DNA from: Flavobacterium psychrophilum
GTDB taxonomy: Bacteria; Bacteroidota; Bacteroidia; Flavobacteriales; Flavobacteriaceae
Length of the DNA: 64,000 bases
NCBI GenBank assembly: GCA_945874225.1
Contig: CAMCFT010000005.1
Coordinates: 76,486 to 140,485, forward strand
Direction: 5' to 3'
The notes under the pieces: generated by a model
Seen by the model: the letters and a program-made list of their open reading frames with translations, nothing else
Told to the model about the DNA's origin: nothing
The model's database searches: none
Position numbers and translations under genes: made by a program
Part shown: positions 52,867-59,800 of the stretch, piece after piece
Numbering within the stretch: the stretch's first letter is position 1
Layout: each line of letters starts with the position of its first letter

Positions 52867-52944
52867 AAGTAAGGATTTTAGATTGAAGATTAGCGATTGA
52901 AGATTTTTGATTTTAAAATTGAAGTTGTCATTACAATTTTTTTT

Positions 52945-53015
52945 AGGAGCTATTTCCTGCTTTCGCCTTTATCCACGCAAAAAAGCGTGGGATATCAGCT
53001 CAATCAGGGCTAGGG
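52945..53015. repeat. Dispersed repeat family C, copy 2
   Basis: The ends AGGAGCTATTTCC and CAGGGCTAGGG match copy 1 (6565-6638, reverse orientation). The inner hairpin here is CCACGCAAAAAAGCGTGG. It lies between rnpB and dnaX. Confidence 0.75.
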
Positions 53016-53070
53016 CATTCCGTTATTAACAACGTATTGATAAATAATAAAATCTTTCAATCCTTAAATT

Positions 53071-53100
53071 TTTCAATCTTTGAATTAAAAACTATATTTG
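53071..53100 (+). promoter_or_regulatory. Promoter of dnaX
   Basis: TATATTTG at 53093-53100 is a perfect -7 box, 18 bases before the ATG at 53119. The -33 element is weak (TTTC at 53071-53074). The box supports 53119 over the earlier TTG at 53098 as start. Confidence 0.5.
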
Positions 53101-53118
53101 CTTTCGAAGAAAAATTAT

Positions 53119-54204
53119 ATGGAACAATTTGTAGTATCGGCTCGTAAATATCGTCCTCAAACCTTTAATGATGTTGTGGGACAAAAGGCGATTACCAATA
53201 CTTTATTGCACGCCATAGAGAGCAATCATCTTGCTTCTGCCCTATTGTTTACAGGCCCTCGTGGTGTTGGAAAAACAACTTGCGCTCGAATTCTTGCCCG
53301 AAAAATCAACCAACCCGGTTATGATGACCCAAATGAAGATTTTGCTTTCAATGTTTTCGAATTGGATGCTGCTTCTAATAATTCTGTAGATGATATTAGA
53401 AATCTGATTGACCAAGTTCGGATTCCGCCACAAACCGGAAAATACAAGGTTTATATTATTGACGAGGTGCATATGTTGTCTTCGGCCGCTTTTAATGCTT
53501 TCCTAAAAACATTGGAAGAACCGCCAAAGCACGCCATTTTTATATTGGCCACGACCGAAAAACACAAAATCATACCGACGATACTTTCTCGTTGCCAGAT
53601 ATTTGATTTCAAAAGAATCACCGTAAAAGATGCTAAAGAACATCTTGCCGAAGTCGCTTTTAGCCAAGGCGTAACTTGCGAAGACGATGCTTTGCATATT
53701 ATAGCTCAAAAAGCTGATGGAGCGATGCGTGATGCTTTGTCGATTTTTGATCGAGTGGTTTCGTTTTGCGGCAACAATCTGACCCGTCAGGCTGTTACTG
53801 AAAATTTGAATGTGCTGGATTATGAAACTTATATCACGGTAACCGACTTGATTTTGGAAAACAAAATACCGGAATTACTGATTTCTTTCAACGATATTCT
53901 TGCCAAAGGTTTTGATGCGCATCATTTTGTATCCGGTTTGGCAACACATTTCAGAGATTTATTGGTTTCGAAAACTCCATCTACTTTATCCTTATTGGAA
54001 GTTGGAGAACAAGCTCAAAAATTGTATGCCATTCAATCCCAAAAAGCATCCCAGGACTTTTTGCTAAAAGGAATTGAAATTGCCAATGATTGTGATTTGA
54101 AATACAAAGTGAGTCAAAACCAGCGACTGCTTGTTGAACTTTGCTTGATGCAACTAGCCTCCATCACCTTTGATGGAGAAAAAAAAAAGTTGACAAATTT
54201 ATAA
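53119..54204 (+). CDS. dnaX: DNA polymerase III subunit gamma (0-frame product of dnaX)
   Basis: Clamp-loader ATPase of 361 residues. Walker A is GPRGVGKTTCAR near residue 45, Walker B is IIDEVHML near 117, and the sensor/Arg-finger motif is PTILSRCQIFDF. The usual four-cysteine zinc module after Walker A is absent, replaced by an acidic loop (YDDPNEDFAFNVFELDAASNNS). Domain III (about 220-355) follows. The 0 frame ends five codons after a run of ten A at 54179-54188. The rest of the tau subunit lies in the -1 frame (next entry). So this reads as a short gamma-like form, with the longer tau made by slippage, or as a full gene broken by an A-run error. Confidence 0.9.
   Translation: MEQFVVSARKYRPQTFNDVVGQKAITNTLLHAIESNHLASALLFTGPRGVGKTTCARILARKINQPGYDDPNEDFAFNVFELDAASNNSVDDIRNLIDQVRIPPQTGKYKVYIIDEVHMLSSAAFNAFLKTLEEPPKHAIFILATTEKHKIIPTILSRCQIFDFKRITVKDAKEHLAEVAFSQGVTCEDDALHIIAQKADGAMRDALSIFDRVVSFCGNNLTRQAVTENLNVLDYETYITVTDLILENKIPELLISFNDILAKGFDAHHFVSGLATHFRDLLVSKTPSTLSLLEVGEQAQKLYAIQSQKASQDFLLKGIEIANDCDLKYKVSQNQRLLVELCLMQLASITFDGEKKKLTNL
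54179..54189 (+). promoter_or_regulatory. Slippery A10-G run in dnaX (putative programmed frameshift site)
   Basis: Codons GAA AAA AAA AAG give the heptamer A AAA AAG, the same slippery string used by E. coli dnaX. A -1 shift continues directly into the tau frame. A GGAG lies just upstream at 54175-54178. Confidence 0.7.
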
Positions 54205-54926
54205 TTTCCCCTACTTATTTTAGAAGAACTGATTATTCGATAGTTGAAGTTAATTATATTTCAGATAGCAGAACGCAGATTTCAGATAGCAGAACGCAGA
54301 TGGCAGATAGCAGTTTGCAGACTGCAGAAGTAAAAGCAGAAGTTGAAGAACCAAAAGTTGAAATTAATACTTCAGATTTAATTGTTTCAACCGAAACCCA
54401 AATGGAGAGCAACGCTCGAACAGACGAAGCAAACCCAAAACCCGTAACCCAAGACCTTTCAAGAGAACCCAAAGTTTCTGCATTTTCCATTTCAAGTATT
54501 CGCGCCAAAAGAGAATTACAGGAAAGTACAAAAGGATTTGTAAAAGAGGAAGTTCATCTTCCGACAGAAGCATTTACTGAAACCGAAATGTTGTTGCAAT
54601 GGAGCAAATATGCTCAACGGTTAAGCGACAAAGGACACAAAATAATGGAATCGCTTTTATTGATAAGCGACCCAAAATTAGAAGGCACAACCATTACACA
54701 CGAACTTCCTAATGATGGTTCTAGGATTGATTTTGAAACTGAAAAAATTGAACTTTTGGGTTATTTAAGAGGTAAACTTCACAACCACGATATTGTAATT
54801 GAAGTTGTGGTAAACGAAAAAGTGGAGAATAAATTTGCTTTTACACCTCAAGATAAATACAATAGATTGAACGAAATAAACCCTAATTTGGAGTTATTGA
54901 AAAAGACTTTCGATTTGGATATTTAA
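54189..54926 (+). CDS. dnaX: DNA polymerase III tau C-terminal region (-1 frame of dnaX)
   Basis: From the A run the -1 frame reads VDKFIISPTYFRRTDYSIVE and stays open to 54926, about 245 codons. It holds a low-complexity linker with three 7-residue tandem units (SDSRTQI, SDSRTQM, ADSSLQT), a Glu/Val-rich stretch, and a compact C-terminal domain (about 120-245) with ALTETEMLLQWSKYAQRLSD-like helices and NRLNEINPNLELLKKTFDLDI at the end, as in tau subunits of Flavobacteriaceae. A separate ATG at 54300 exists but is inside the linker. The continuity of the family sequence through the shift shows that it is one gene. Confidence 0.85.
   Translation, partial: VDKFIISPTYFRRTDYSIVEVNYISDSRTQISDSRTQMADSSLQTAEVKAEVEEPKVEINTSDLIVSTETQMESNARTDEANPKPVTQDLSREPKVSAFSISSIRAKRELQESTKGFVKEEVHLPTEAFTETEMLLQWSKYAQRLSDKGHKIMESLLLISDPKLEGTTITHELPNDGSRIDFETEKIELLGYLRGKLHNHDIVIEVVVNEKVENKFAFTPQDKYNRLNEINPNLELLKKTFDLDI
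54261..54323 (+). repeat. 21-base tandem repeat in the dnaX linker
   Basis: Three copies: TCAGATAGCAGAACGCAGAT plus T, the same plus G, and a diverged GCAGATAGCAGTTTGCAGAC plus T. They keep the frame and encode the SDSRTQ repeats. Confidence 0.85.
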
Positions 54927-54964
54927 TCTCTGTATTTATTCCTACTACTTTTATTTAAAAAAAA

Positions 54965-55025
54965 TACCGCAGATTCGCAGATTTTTTTAGTTAATTCTTT
55001 AAAAAAAATCTGCGAATCTGCGGTA
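54965..55025. repeat. Dispersed palindromic repeat family B, copy 2 (likely bidirectional terminator)
   Basis: TACCGCAGATTCGCAGATTT and AAATCTGCGAATCTGCGGTA form a long stem with T/A-rich ends between convergent dnaX and ppx. Confidence 0.85.
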
Positions 55026-55062
55026 TAATTATTTAATACTTTCAGAGTTATTATCTACTAGA

Positions 55063-55953
55063 CTAAATCTTCCCATAATACATTGCCTTCACAATTCCAT
55101 CAGAAAGTCCTATTTTTGGAACATAAATATTTCTGGCACCGCTCCATTTCATTGCGTTAAGATAGATTCTGATTGCCGGAATGATAACGTCGGCACGGTC
55201 TGGATTCAGTCCTAATTCCGATATTCTTTGTTCGTAAGTAAGAGAATTCAGGAAAGCATATTGGGAATTCAGATAAATATAGGACAAAGGTTTTTCTAAT
55301 GCTTTACCAGACATTTTGAATAATTTATTGATGTTTCCACCGGAACCTATAAGTGTAACTTCATCATAATACTGAGTGTTTGTCTTAATCCATTGTTCCA
55401 TTTCTTTCCAAACGACCTCGCTTACCATTTCATTCAAAAAACGAACAGTTCCCGCTTTAAATGATTTAGAAGTGACAATTTTACCATTAGAAAAAAGAGA
55501 AAACTCTGAGCTTCCACCTCCAACATCCACATAAAGATAGGTTTTATCTGTTTTTAGAAGATGGTGTAAATCTGTAGAAGCAATGATTGTGGCTTCTTTT
55601 TTACCGTCAATAATTTCTATTTTTATATCGGATTCTTTATTGACAATATCTACTACTTCGAAGGCATTATTCGCTTCTCGCATCGCTGATGTGGCAAAAG
55701 CCAGGTACTTTTCGACTTTATGTACTTTCATCAAAAGACGGAATGCTTTCATAGCATCAATCATTCTAGCTATACTTTCCTCTGAAATTTCACCAACAGT
55801 AAAGGAATCCTGTCCTAAACGAATAGGAACACGCACTAAGGAGTTTTTGTTAAATTGCGATTCTTTTCCATCCTGTTCGACAATATTCGTAATTAAAAGT
55901 CGCATTGCATTTGAACCAATATCAATCGCAGCGTATTTTTTAATTCTAAACAT
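55063..55953 (-). CDS. ppx: Exopolyphosphatase / pppGpp phosphohydrolase (Ppx/GppA)
   Basis: ASKHA-fold phosphatase of 296 residues from the ATG at 55953 (MFRIKKYAAIDIGSNAMRLL). It has the phosphate-1 motif AIDIGSNAMRL, the YLYVDVGGGSSEFSLF phosphate-2 motif and LIGSGGNINKLF. It would remove terminal phosphates from polyphosphate or pppGpp. It contains only the catalytic N-terminal domains, as in short Ppx proteins. Longer starts exist at 55992 and 56019. It follows ppk1 on the same strand, so synthesis and breakdown of polyphosphate are encoded together. Confidence 0.92.
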   Translation of the reverse strand: MFRIKKYAAIDIGSNAMRLLITNIVEQDGKESQFNKNSLVRVPIRLGQDSFTVGEISEESIARMIDAMKAFRLLMKVHKVEKYLAFATSAMREANNAFEVVDIVNKESDIKIEIIDGKKEATIIASTDLHHLLKTDKTYLYVDVGGGSSEFSLFSNGKIVTSKSFKAGTVRFLNEMVSEVVWKEMEQWIKTNTQYYDEVTLIGSGGNINKLFKMSGKALEKPLSYIYLNSQYAFLNSLTYEQRISELGLNPDRADVIIPAIRIYLNAMKWSGARNIYVPKIGLSDGIVKAMYYGKI

Positions 55954-56029
55954 TTTCTCGTTGGTTTGTTTAATCGTTAATGGGTCATTCATTAATTCTA
56001 AATTTTCTTTATTTTGCAACTACTTCCGA

Positions 56030-58102
56030 TTAAACAATTTCGGCAACTACTTCAACTTTTCTTTGATAATAGTTATAGGTTTCTAATTGAGCTCTAAAAA
56101 TAAGTTCATTTTCCTCGCGGATTTTATACTTATTATCTAATTTTTCTGAATGGTAGCGTGCTTTTACATTGCCTTTCCATCCCAAATCAAAAATATCAAT
56201 GAGTTCCTTTTTAATTTCAGGATCATAAATAGGGCAAGTAACTTCTACTCTGCCGTCGAGGTTTCTGGTCATAAAATCAGCTGATGAAATGTAAACTTCG
56301 GTATCTCCAGCATTACCAAAAATATAGATTCTGGAATGTTCGAGATAATTATCAACGATACTTATGGCTTCAATATTGTCACTCATTCCACGAACACCGG
56401 GAATTAAAGAGCAAATACCTCTTATTTCGAGCTGTATTTTTACACCTGCATTACTGGCTTCATATAATTTATCAATCATATCGAAATCAGATAAGCTATT
56501 CATTTTTAGCTTCATATAGGTTTTCTTACCTTCTAAAGCGTGAGCAATTTCTCTATCTATTAATTTATTGAGTCGTGATCTTGTGTAATGAGGAGAAACG
56601 ATCAAATGTTTGTATCTGTATAAACGATAATTGATTTCGAAAAACTCAAAAATTTTGGAAACATCTTTTAATATTTGCTGATGACTTGTAAAAAGTGTAA
56701 CATCCGTATATACTTTTGCCGTTTGTTCGTTAAAATTTCCGGTTGAAATAAAACCATATCGTTTCGTTTTTTCATTTTCGATTCTTTCGATAACGCATAC
56801 TTTGCTGTGTACTTTTAGACCTTTTATTCCAAAAATTAGGTCGATACCTTCGGTTTGCATTTGTTCTGCATAAGAAATATTTGAAGCTTCATCGAAACGA
56901 GCCTGTAATTCGATTTGGACAATTACTTTTTTTCCGTTTTTGGCGGCATTAATTAAGGAGCTTATAATTTGGGAATTTTGGGCTAATCGATATAAGGTAA
57001 TTTTAATAGAAGTTACTTTTGGATCCAAAGCAGCTTCACGCAAAAACTTTGTGAGATACGAAAATGACTGGTATGGAGCGTGTAATAAATAATCTTTCTT
57101 ACTTATTTTTTCCAATAAACTGCCTTCGAGACTTAGTCCGGGAATGGGTAAAGGATTATTTGTTTTATATAGCAAATCAAATCTTCCAAGATTCGGAAAT
57201 TTCATATAATCCCTTCTATTATGGTACTTTCCGCCAGGAATAATACTATCTGTAGAGACAATATGCATTTTGTCCAGAAAAAATTGGAGTGTGTCTTTTT
57301 CTATTTTCTGATCATAAATAAACCGGACAGGTTCGCCTATTCTTCGGTCTTTAACACTAGTTGCGATTTTTTCGAGCATACTTTTACTCAAATCACTATC
57401 AATTTCCAATTGAGCATCCCGAGTGATTTTTATCATATGAGCCGAAACACTTTCGTAATCAAAAATATTGAAAATGCTGCTCAAATTATGTCTAATCACA
57501 TCGTCGAGCAGAATAACATATTGTTTTTTATCCTTAGATGGTAAAACTACAAATCGGTTAATTGTATTGGGAATTTCAATCATTGCGTAATGAACTTCTG
57601 CATTATGTTTCATTACCAATTTTATGGCTAAATAACCCACAGTATCTTTCAATATAGGGAATTCGGCCAAATCGTTTAATATTATAGTAATCAATTCAGG
57701 ACTCAGTTTTTGAATAAAGAAGTCTTTCAAAAATATTTCCTGTTCCACTGAAATATGATTTTCATCGATAATGAAAACATTTTCAGTTTCGAGTTTGCCT
57801 TCAATATTATTTAAAATTCGTAAACTTTCGGATTGTTGCTGAATTACAATTTCGGTAATATCTTTCAATAATTGTTGGGATGAGATTCCGCCAAGCACTT
57901 TTTCGCCAGATATGCCAGACAAACTCAATCTTCTGATTGCAGCAAATCGAACCCTAAAAAACTCATCTAAATTATTGGAGAAAATACCCAAAAAACGGAG
58001 CCTTTCTAATAATGGTACTGAATTATCTGCAGCTTCTTGTAGCACTCGTGCATTAAAGGTTAACCAACTTTTTTCTCTTTCTATATATTTATATTTATGC
58101 AC
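56030..58102 (-). CDS. ppk1: Polyphosphate kinase 1
   Basis: Membrane-associated kinase of 690 residues from a GTG at 58102, forming polyphosphate from ATP. N-terminal IEREKSWLTFNARVLQEAAD and LGIFSNNLDEFFRVRFAAIRR are typical. The two catalytic-domain histidine regions are VHSKVCVIER (phospho-His) and LEHSRIYIF, with the phosphate motif NFNEQTAKVYTD. The GTG overlaps the sixA stop (TAGTG). A longer frame starts at 58168 but would overlap sixA by 67 bases with a lysine-rich, unlikely N-terminus. Middle gene of sixA-ppk1-ppx. Confidence 0.93.
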   Translation of the reverse strand: MHKYKYIEREKSWLTFNARVLQEAADNSVPLLERLRFLGIFSNNLDEFFRVRFAAIRRLSLSGISGEKVLGGISSQQLLKDITEIVIQQQSESLRILNNIEGKLETENVFIIDENHISVEQEIFLKDFFIQKLSPELITIILNDLAEFPILKDTVGYLAIKLVMKHNAEVHYAMIEIPNTINRFVVLPSKDKKQYVILLDDVIRHNLSSIFNIFDYESVSAHMIKITRDAQLEIDSDLSKSMLEKIATSVKDRRIGEPVRFIYDQKIEKDTLQFFLDKMHIVSTDSIIPGGKYHNRRDYMKFPNLGRFDLLYKTNNPLPIPGLSLEGSLLEKISKKDYLLHAPYQSFSYLTKFLREAALDPKVTSIKITLYRLAQNSQIISSLINAAKNGKKVIVQIELQARFDEASNISYAEQMQTEGIDLIFGIKGLKVHSKVCVIERIENEKTKRYGFISTGNFNEQTAKVYTDVTLFTSHQQILKDVSKIFEFFEINYRLYRYKHLIVSPHYTRSRLNKLIDREIAHALEGKKTYMKLKMNSLSDFDMIDKLYEASNAGVKIQLEIRGICSLIPGVRGMSDNIEAISIVDNYLEHSRIYIFGNAGDTEVYISSADFMTRNLDGRVEVTCPIYDPEIKKELIDIFDLGWKGNVKARYHSEKLDNKYKIREENELIFRAQLETYNYYQRKVEVVAEIV

Positions 58103-58593
58103 TATACTTTTTTTAATTTTTTTGGGAATATTATTTTTTTTGTTTCGCCTTTCTTTATTTTTCCCCAACTATTGGTATCAAATTGCAATGATACAAATCC
58201 CGCCGTAGGAACATTGTCAATAAAAACATCACCAAATTTATTAACAAAATTTGTAATTGCCTCGTTATGACCAAAAAGAATTAGATTATCAAAAACATCA
58301 CTACACGATTTGATCACTTTTTCCAATTGGATTTCATCAAAAGTATAAAGTTCTTCTTTAAAAACGATACTTTCGATAGGATATAAATTATTTTGTGCAA
58401 AAATCATTGCCGTTTCTGAAGCTCTTTTTGCGGGGCTACTCCAAATAATATAGAAAGAAGGAACAAATTTTTTACAATCAGCAGCAACAAGATGTGCATC
58501 ATTAATACCTCTCTGAATTAATGGCCTATCTATATCTTTAAGAGGCGCTTCCCAACTTGATTTTGCGTGTCGAATTAGTATTAGGTTTTTCAT
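58102..58593 (-). CDS. sixA: SixA-type phosphohistidine phosphatase
   Basis: Histidine-phosphatase superfamily protein of 163 residues. The catalytic His is in LIRHAKSSW near the start, with the second His in ILFGHNEAITNFVNKFGD. It removes phosphate from phosphohistidine proteins in the cytoplasm. The family is compact and this matches in length. It is the first gene of the polyphosphate operon, with its TAG overlapping the ppk1 GTG. Which phosphohistidine it acts on is unknown, and the PPK1 phospho-His makes an attractive but untested target. Confidence 0.9.
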   Translation of the reverse strand: MKNLILIRHAKSSWEAPLKDIDRPLIQRGINDAHLVAADCKKFVPSFYIIWSSPAKRASETAMIFAQNNLYPIESIVFKEELYTFDEIQLEKVIKSCSDVFDNLILFGHNEAITNFVNKFGDVFIDNVPTAGFVSLQFDTNSWGKIKKGETKKIIFPKKLKKV

Positions 58594-59183
58594 ATCTGGG
58601 GATATTTAATTGTTACTTATTTATATTACAAGTCTACAAATTACAAAAAAAAAATGAAACGAGACGTTAATTTTGTTATAACTCTTTATACTCATTAGAA
58701 ATAGCATTATTTATTCATTCTAAATCAATGCCATTATAGTCTTTTTGTATTTTAACTTTCAAATCAATCTAAATATATTAATAATTTGTAGTATTATACT
58801 TCTAAATACCTATATCTGTGTACTTAAACAGTCTTTTTTTGTATTTAATCGATGTTTTTTGTTGAAGCAAAGAAATTAAAAACTATATTTGAATATTAAA
58901 AAGTAATTTTCAAGATTATGATATCTAATTATAGCTTTTAGTATAGGGTTAAATTTAATAAGTAAAGTACTGATAATTTAATTTATTTTACTGAATAATT
59001 TATAAAAAAAAGATTACAAAAAAAGAATGCAAATGACACTAAAAGCCACTTTCAACGAGTATTTAGGTTGATGGTAGAAAAATTAATACAATTCCAAACT
59101 ATGTGGTTAGCTTCGCAGACTGAATTTAAAGACAATATTTAAAATAATAGATTAAAATAAAAAAAACTAATACGTTTTACATT
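58594..59183. other. Intergenic region of 590 bases upstream of the T9SS cargo operon
   Basis: A very AT-rich gap between divergent operons. A promoter-like pair is at 58858-58891. A 14-codon frame (59032-59076) was seen but has no support. No RNA gene or repeat was recognised. The long untranslated leader (about 285 bases) before the first gene is unusual in this window. Confidence 0.5.
58858..58891 (+). promoter_or_regulatory. Candidate promoter of the T9SS cargo operon
   Basis: TTTG at 58858-58861 and TATATTTG at 58884-58891 with a 22-base spacer. The first gene starts about 290 bases downstream, so a long leader would result. Confidence 0.4.
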
Positions 59184-59768
59184 ATGCAAAAAACCACCCC
59201 AAAACAAGTTGTTAACCTACAAAACTTTTTTTATTCTCTTCAAAAACCTCTCTTTTCAATTTTAAAAGGAGTTATGATTGTTGCCGTATTTATTTCTTTT
59301 TGTTCGACAATTTACGCTCAAAATTCAATTTCTAGTACTCCAGTTTTAGAAGTGAAATCATATATGTCATCATTAAGAACATTAGAGCAGAATTCGAAAT
59401 CTTCTTATTCCAATGCCCAGAATCTAGAGGATTTACTTTTTAAAGTACAGCCCTCTATTTATTTCTTTTCTGGAGATATCAAGTCTTATGGTGAAAAGCC
59501 AAAAAATCTTTACACTGGAATTAGTTCTTTAAATGGAATTTCCAATGCCAATTTATCGAAAAACAATATTGAAATTGTGATTATCAAAATTGACTCCAAT
59601 AACGACTTAAATTCGACAATTGATTTGAATGTTTTTTCAAATTTTTACAAATTAAAATACATCTACATTTTATCTAGTATTTCCATCACGGAACAAGACA
59701 TCTCCAAAATGATTTTAAACTACGATGAACAATACACCATCTTTTATAAAATAGATAAAGGAGAATAA
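59184..59768 (+). CDS. Exported hypothetical protein of the T9SS cargo operon
   Basis: Protein of 194 residues with a long N-terminal leader whose hydrophobic core (ILKGVMIVAVFISFCSTIYA) ends near residue 45. The mature part is Ser/Asn-rich with IEIVIIKIDSNNDLNS and a FYKLKYIYILSSISI stretch. I recognise no family. It is 32 bases upstream of the giant type IX cargo gene and probably co-transcribed with it and the PorP/SprF gene. Similar small proteins precede gliding-motility-associated cargo genes in Flavobacterium, so an accessory role in cargo assembly or attachment is possible. Confidence 0.7.
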   Translation: MQKTTPKQVVNLQNFFYSLQKPLFSILKGVMIVAVFISFCSTIYAQNSISSTPVLEVKSYMSSLRTLEQNSKSSYSNAQNLEDLLFKVQPSIYFFSGDIKSYGEKPKNLYTGISSLNGISNANLSKNNIEIVIIKIDSNNDLNSTIDLNVFSNFYKLKYIYILSSISITEQDISKMILNYDEQYTIFYKIDKGE

Positions 59769-59800
59769 TCAATACTATTGATAAAATAACACCAAATTAT

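Noticed and set aside
52672..52872. Plus-strand frame of 66 codons
   Set aside because: It lies entirely over the RNase P RNA on the other strand.
54300..54926. Separate 208-residue protein starting at the ATG at 54300
   Set aside because: The family sequence runs continuously upstream to the A10 run, so this is the tau part of dnaX and not an independent gene.
59032..59076. 14-codon frame upstream of the T9SS cargo operon
   Set aside because: Too short, with no regulatory residues, hairpin or conserved pattern to support a leader peptide.
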